Shown piece after piece: positions 56,707-64,000 of a stretch of DNA of 64,000 nt; position 1 is the stretch's first letter, and each line of letters starts with the position of its first letter. Position numbers and translations under genes: made by a program. This DNA is from JACKBK01 sp963707275 (GTDB lineage Bacteria; Chloroflexota; Anaerolineae; JAAEKA01), in the NCBI GenBank assembly GCA_963707275.1, contig CAVPPH010000004.1, forward strand, positions 248,001 to 312,000. Reading direction: 5' to 3'. The notes beneath the pieces were generated by a model that saw only the letters and a program-made list of their open reading frames with translations, had not been told where the DNA came from and made no database searches.

Positions 56707-57881
56707 TGGACGTCGCTGCAATCCGGGCGGGCATTCCCGCACTGACCAACGGCATCTATCTGAACACAGGAACGTTCGGGCCGCTCCCAACAGTCGTCGC
56801 CGACGAGATCCGTCGGGCCTACGGCGAGGTGGAGCGGCTCGGCACGTTTACGCCGACGGTGTTCTTCGAGATGGAACTTGAGGGCTTCGAAGCGGTACGC
56901 GGGCAAATCGCGGCGCTGCTGGGCGCGGACCCGGGCGAGATAGTGCTGACACGCAACGTCACCGATGGCATCAACCTCGTGCTGCACGGCATCGACTGGC
57001 AGGCGGGGGACGAGGTGATCCTGACCGACCAGGAGCATCCTGCTGGCACGGTGCCGTGGCTGGCGTTGGCGGAGCGGGCGGGCGTTGTACTGCGCTGGCT
57101 GGAGCTGACGCTGGACCCGGACGAAGTCGTGCGCCGTTTCGAGGCGTTGCTGACGCCGCGAACGCGGCTGGCGCAGATCAGCCACGTGTCATGCCTGACC
57201 GGATTTCGCCTGCCGGTCGAACGACTGTGCGCGGCCGCGCGGCAAGCTGGCGTGCTGACCCTGGTCGACGGTGCACACGCCGAGGGCCAGTTCAGCGTCA
57301 ACTTCCGCGCGCTGGACTGTGACTTCTACGCTGCTTGCGGGCACAAGTGGCTGTTGGGTCCGCAGGGTGTTGGCATGACAGCCATCCGCCGCGATCTGGT
57401 GGAAACGCTGCGGCCGCTCTGGCTGGGTTGGGATGTGCAGCAGCCGTATAACCGCGCAGACCGCAGCTACCAGCTTCAGTCCACAGCGGCTCGTTTCGAG
57501 CAGAGCACGCGCCCGTGGCCGCTCTATCTCGCGTTTGGCAAGTCCATTGATTTCGTTGAACGCGTAGGATTTGATGCTGTCGAAGCGCGTGTGCAGGCTT
57601 TGCGATCCGGTTTCGTCGCGGCGCTGCTGGCCATGTCCGGCGTCACAGTGCTGAGTCCCATTGAGGGCGCGACCGGCACCGGCCTGGTCACTGTGCAGGT
57701 CGCGGGTTGGGCCTGCGAGGATCTGCAACTGCGGCTCTGGGAGCGGCAGCGTATGGTTACCAACATCATCCGAGAGTTCAATGCAGTCCGGTTTTCCATC
57801 GCATTCTTCACCACTGAGGCGGAGCTGACAACCGCGCTCGACGAGATCAACGGGGCGGTTCGCAGCGCGTCGCAAAATTGA
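56703..57881 (+). CDS. Class V aminotransferase (cysteine desulfurase-like)
   Basis: About 392 residues from ATG 56703. PLP fold type I: IYLNTGTFGPLPTVVADEI, LTRNVTDGINLVLHGIDW, LTDQEHPAGTVPWLAL, VDGAHAEGQF, PLP Lys in YAACGHKWLLGPQG. The Cys-loop diagnostic of desulfurases is not obvious, so it may act on another substrate (isopenicillin-N-epimerase-like branch). Coupled to pspC by ATGA. Confidence 0.87.
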   Translation: MMDVAAIRAGIPALTNGIYLNTGTFGPLPTVVADEIRRAYGEVERLGTFTPTVFFEMELEGFEAVRGQIAALLGADPGEIVLTRNVTDGINLVLHGIDWQAGDEVILTDQEHPAGTVPWLALAERAGVVLRWLELTLDPDEVVRRFEALLTPRTRLAQISHVSCLTGFRLPVERLCAAARQAGVLTLVDGAHAEGQFSVNFRALDCDFYAACGHKWLLGPQGVGMTAIRRDLVETLRPLWLGWDVQQPYNRADRSYQLQSTAARFEQSTRPWPLYLAFGKSIDFVERVGFDAVEARVQALRSGFVAALLAMSGVTVLSPIEGATGTGLVTVQVAGWACEDLQLRLWERQRMVTNIIREFNAVRFSIAFFTTEAELTTALDEINGAVRSASQN

Positions 57882-57884
57882 TAC

Positions 57885-57913
57885 TTGACAACCCCCACCG
57901 TTCGTGCTATCAT
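57885..57913 (+). promoter_or_regulatory. Promoter of rpoB
   Basis: TTGACA (57885-57890), 17-base spacer, TATCAT (57908-57913), followed by a leader of about 325 nt. Confidence 0.75.
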
Positions 57914-58087
57914 CTCCATTCGCGGTGCGGGTATTGCAAATAACGCATCCCCTAAAAACAGTACGACTAACACAATCGCGTGAGTCCCGCTAAGCCAGGT
58001 TGATTCCCTCATCCAATGGTTGGTTGCAGGGTTCGTTTCTGTATTGGTTGGGATATTTTCGCGTTTACAGGCAAGTTTGTTCTGGAG

Positions 58088-58137
58088 GCCTTGGCCACGG
58101 TGGCGCTTTGGAAAAATCCCGTCCATGTGGCCAAGGC
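58088..58137 (+). promoter_or_regulatory. Structured rpoB leader hairpin
   Basis: gccttggccac (58088-58098) pairs perfectly with gtggccaaggc (58127-58137) around a 28-base apical region. A smaller hairpin (gagctt/aagctc) lies near 58169-58185. No rplJ-rplL genes precede rpoB here, so the leader may carry its own control. Confidence 0.5.
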
Positions 58138-58243
58138 ACTCTGTGTCTTGAGAGCAGATCGAATTGGCGAGCTTGCCGGAAGCTCGTAGGTTAACCCGAG
58201 GCGTCAGAGCGCACATGGCGTCCCCATTTTCGGAGGTAAGACT

Positions 58244-62233
<3,990 letters not shown>

Positions 62234-62237
<4 letters not shown>

Positions 62238-62390
62238 TCAGTAATCAGTAGACGGTAATCAGTAAACGGTAAACAGTTAGCAGTACTCAGTAGACGCAGC
62301 GGGCCAGCGAGCCTACTCCGATCACTGAATACTGATCACTGGTTACTGTTTACTGGTCACCGAACACTGGTCACTGTTCACTGAACAAGA
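62234..62390. repeat. Palindrome with heptamer-repeat arms between rpoB and rpoC
   Basis: Left arm in sevens: atcagta, atcagta, gacggta, atcagta, aacggta, aacagtt, agcagta, ctcagta. Right arm: gatcact, gaatact, gatcact, ggttact, gtttact, ggtcacc, gaacact, ggtcact, gttcact. The arms are complementary overall, so the transcript can fold into a long imperfect hairpin inside the rpoBC operon. Confidence 0.85.
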
Positions 62391-62398
62391 GGTGAACT

Positions 62399-64000
62399 GT
62401 GGAAGTCAACGATTTTGATGCCATCCGTATTTCCCTGGCTTCCCCTGAGCATATCAGGGAGTGGAGCCACGGCGAGGTATTGAAGCCCGAAACGATCAAC
62501 TACCGCACGCTGCGGCCAGAGCGGGATGGGCTGTTCTGCGAGCGGATTTTCGGTCCTACCAAGGATTGGGAATGCTATTGCGGCAAGTACAAACGGGTGC
62601 GCTACAAGGGCATCGTGTGCGACAAGTGCGGCGTCGAAGTGGCTCCCAGCCGCGTCCGCCGCGAGCGCATGGGGCACATCGAGCTGGCCAGCCCGGTCAG
62701 CCATATCTGGTATGTCAAGGGCGTGCCCAGCCGGCTGGGCCTGTTGCTGGACATTTCGCCGCGCAATCTGGAGCGCGTGCTCTACTTTGCCCAATACATC
62801 ATCACGGTGGTCGACGAGGATGCTCGCAGCCGGACGCTTGCGCGCCACGAGCGCGATCTGGCCACGCGGCTGGCCAAGCTGGATGGCGACTTCGATGACC
62901 AAGATTCTGACTATCGAAGAGCGGCGCGACAGCGCGATCCGCGAGATCGATCGCGAGTTCGAGGAGCGCAACGGCGCCTTGTCAGCTCAGCTGGAGCAGC
63001 GCTCCAATGCCGTCATCAACGAACTGCGCAGCCAGACCACACGGCTGGAGAACCGTCTGGGCAAGGGGCTGGATGAGGATCTGGTCCTTCCGTGGCAGTC
63101 TGACGCCGTTGCTGAAAAAGGGCGTGACCATTCAGCGCTCGCACCTGGAGCAACTCAACGCAGCCGCACAGGAGCAGCTTAGCGAGATCGATGCCCAGGT
63201 TGAGGAGGAGCGCACCCTGTTGCGGAACTCGCTGGCGGTCAAGCGCGACCACGAGCGCCACGTCGCCGAACAGGAACTGCTGGGCGTTCACGAGCAGCGT
63301 GAAACGCAAGCTGACGCCTGCGGATGCAGATGGAGGATGACCTTCAGGAGCTGAAGTCGCTACGCACCAGGCAGCTGTTGACGAAGTCGCGCTATCGCGA
63401 GCTTGCGGAGCGCTGGGGCAATGTCTTCGAAGCGGACATGGGCGCCGACGCGATCCGCAAGATCGTCGCGCAACATGGACCTGGAAAAACTGGCTCTAGA
63501 ACTGCGCCAGGAGATCAGGACAAGCCGCTCTAAGCAGCGCCGCAAGAAGGCTGCCAAGCAGTTGCGGGTCGTGGAGTCGTTCCGCAAGTCGGGCAACCGC
63601 CCTGAGTGGATGATCCTGACGCGTGCTGCCGGTGATCCCGCCCGACCTGCGCCCCATGGTGCAGTTGGACGGCGGCCGCTTCGCGACCAGCGATCTGAAT
63701 GACCTCTATCGCCGCGTTATCAACCGCAACAACCGCCTGCGCCGCCTGCTGGAACTGGGCGCGCCCGACGTGATCGTGCGCAACGAAAAGCGCATGTTGC
63801 AGGAAGCGGTCGACTAGCCTGATCGACAACGGCCGCCGCGGCCGCGCTGTCAGCCGCAGCGGCAAGCGCAAGCTCAAGTCGCTGTCCGACATGCTGAAGG
63901 GCAAGCAGGGCCGTTTCCGCCGCAACCTGCTGGGCAAGCGCGTCGACTATTCGGGCCGTTCGGTCATCGTCATCGGTCCGCAGCTCAAGCTGCACCAGTG
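62399..64000 (+). CDS. rpoC: DNA-directed RNA polymerase subunit beta' (5' part, frameshifted)
   Basis: GTG 62399; the gene runs off the right edge. N-terminal zinc finger CYCGKYKRVRYKGIVCDKCGVEV, then SRVRRERMGHIELASPVSHIWYVKGVPS. Downstream are a helical insert (REIDREFEERNGALSAQLEQ), the rudder/lid region VIPPDLRPMVQLDGGRFATSDLNDLYRRVINRN (seen in parts) and the KGKQGRFRRNLLGKRVDYSGRSV motif at the edge. Frame changes occur near 62900, 63085, 63318, 63472, 63630 and 63815, all compatible with single-base indels. Confidence 0.95.

Noticed and set aside
58016..58192. Possible small leader peptide gene upstream of rpoB
   Set aside because: Open for 58 codons but no ribosome site and no recognisable sequence; it is more likely chance within a structured leader.

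Overview
This is about 64 kb of a GC-rich (roughly 60-65 %) bacterial chromosome, most probably a member of the Chloroflexota (Anaerolineae/Caldilineae-like). The assignment is inferred from gene content and protein style: giant M6 proteases, a partial nuo cluster limited to the membrane arm, a carbamoyltransferase/DUF5989 locus, and rpoB-rpoC separated by a repeat-rich gap. No 16S rRNA or tRNA gene was seen.

Layout. 1-11.1 kb: three tandem, leftward M6 (immune-inhibitor-A-like) secreted metalloproteases, each with its own near-consensus sigma70 promoter and long 5' leader; two have lost the first zinc His of HExxH. 11.5-15.5 kb: zinc-ribbon coiled-coil protein, LuxR-type response regulator, a 50-aa Flp-type pilin, ComF, ribosome hibernation factor and low-molecular-weight phosphatase. 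15.6-18.8 kb: two GT2 glycosyltransferases and a lipoprotein. 18.9-20.7 kb: a broken RHS locus with an unknown toxin tip and probable immunity gene. 20.9-25.8 kb: carbamoyltransferase locus with small membrane proteins, an SGNH hydrolase and a sugar-dehydrogenase beta-propeller. 26.1-34.6 kb: nuoA-H-J-K-(unknown membrane protein)-L-M-N. 34.8-38.2 kb: leftward accessory genes. 38.5-45.4 kb: MurE-type ligase, two uncharacterised membrane or lipoproteins, M61 aminopeptidase, methylglyoxal synthase. 45.5-48.7 kb: MazF-type toxin-antitoxin pair, tryptophanase, homoserine dehydrogenase. 48.9-56.2 kb: SpoIIE-type phosphatase, QueG, a NERD-like membrane protein, FabF, PlsX and DegV (a lipid-synthesis block). 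56.5-64 kb: PspC, class V aminotransferase, rpoB and the start of rpoC.

Quality. Many conserved, essential genes (rpoB, rpoC, nuoH/J/L/M/N, degV, mgsA) are interrupted by single-base indels, mostly +1, that restore a textbook protein when removed. They cluster in patches and leave other long genes untouched, so I read them as consensus errors rather than decay. Broken genes are annotated over their full span.

The structure least explained by genes is a set of intergenic imperfect palindromes whose arms are degenerate tandem repeats of 6, 7, 8 or 9 bases, including one between rpoB and rpoC, plus a smaller family of perfect hairpins.
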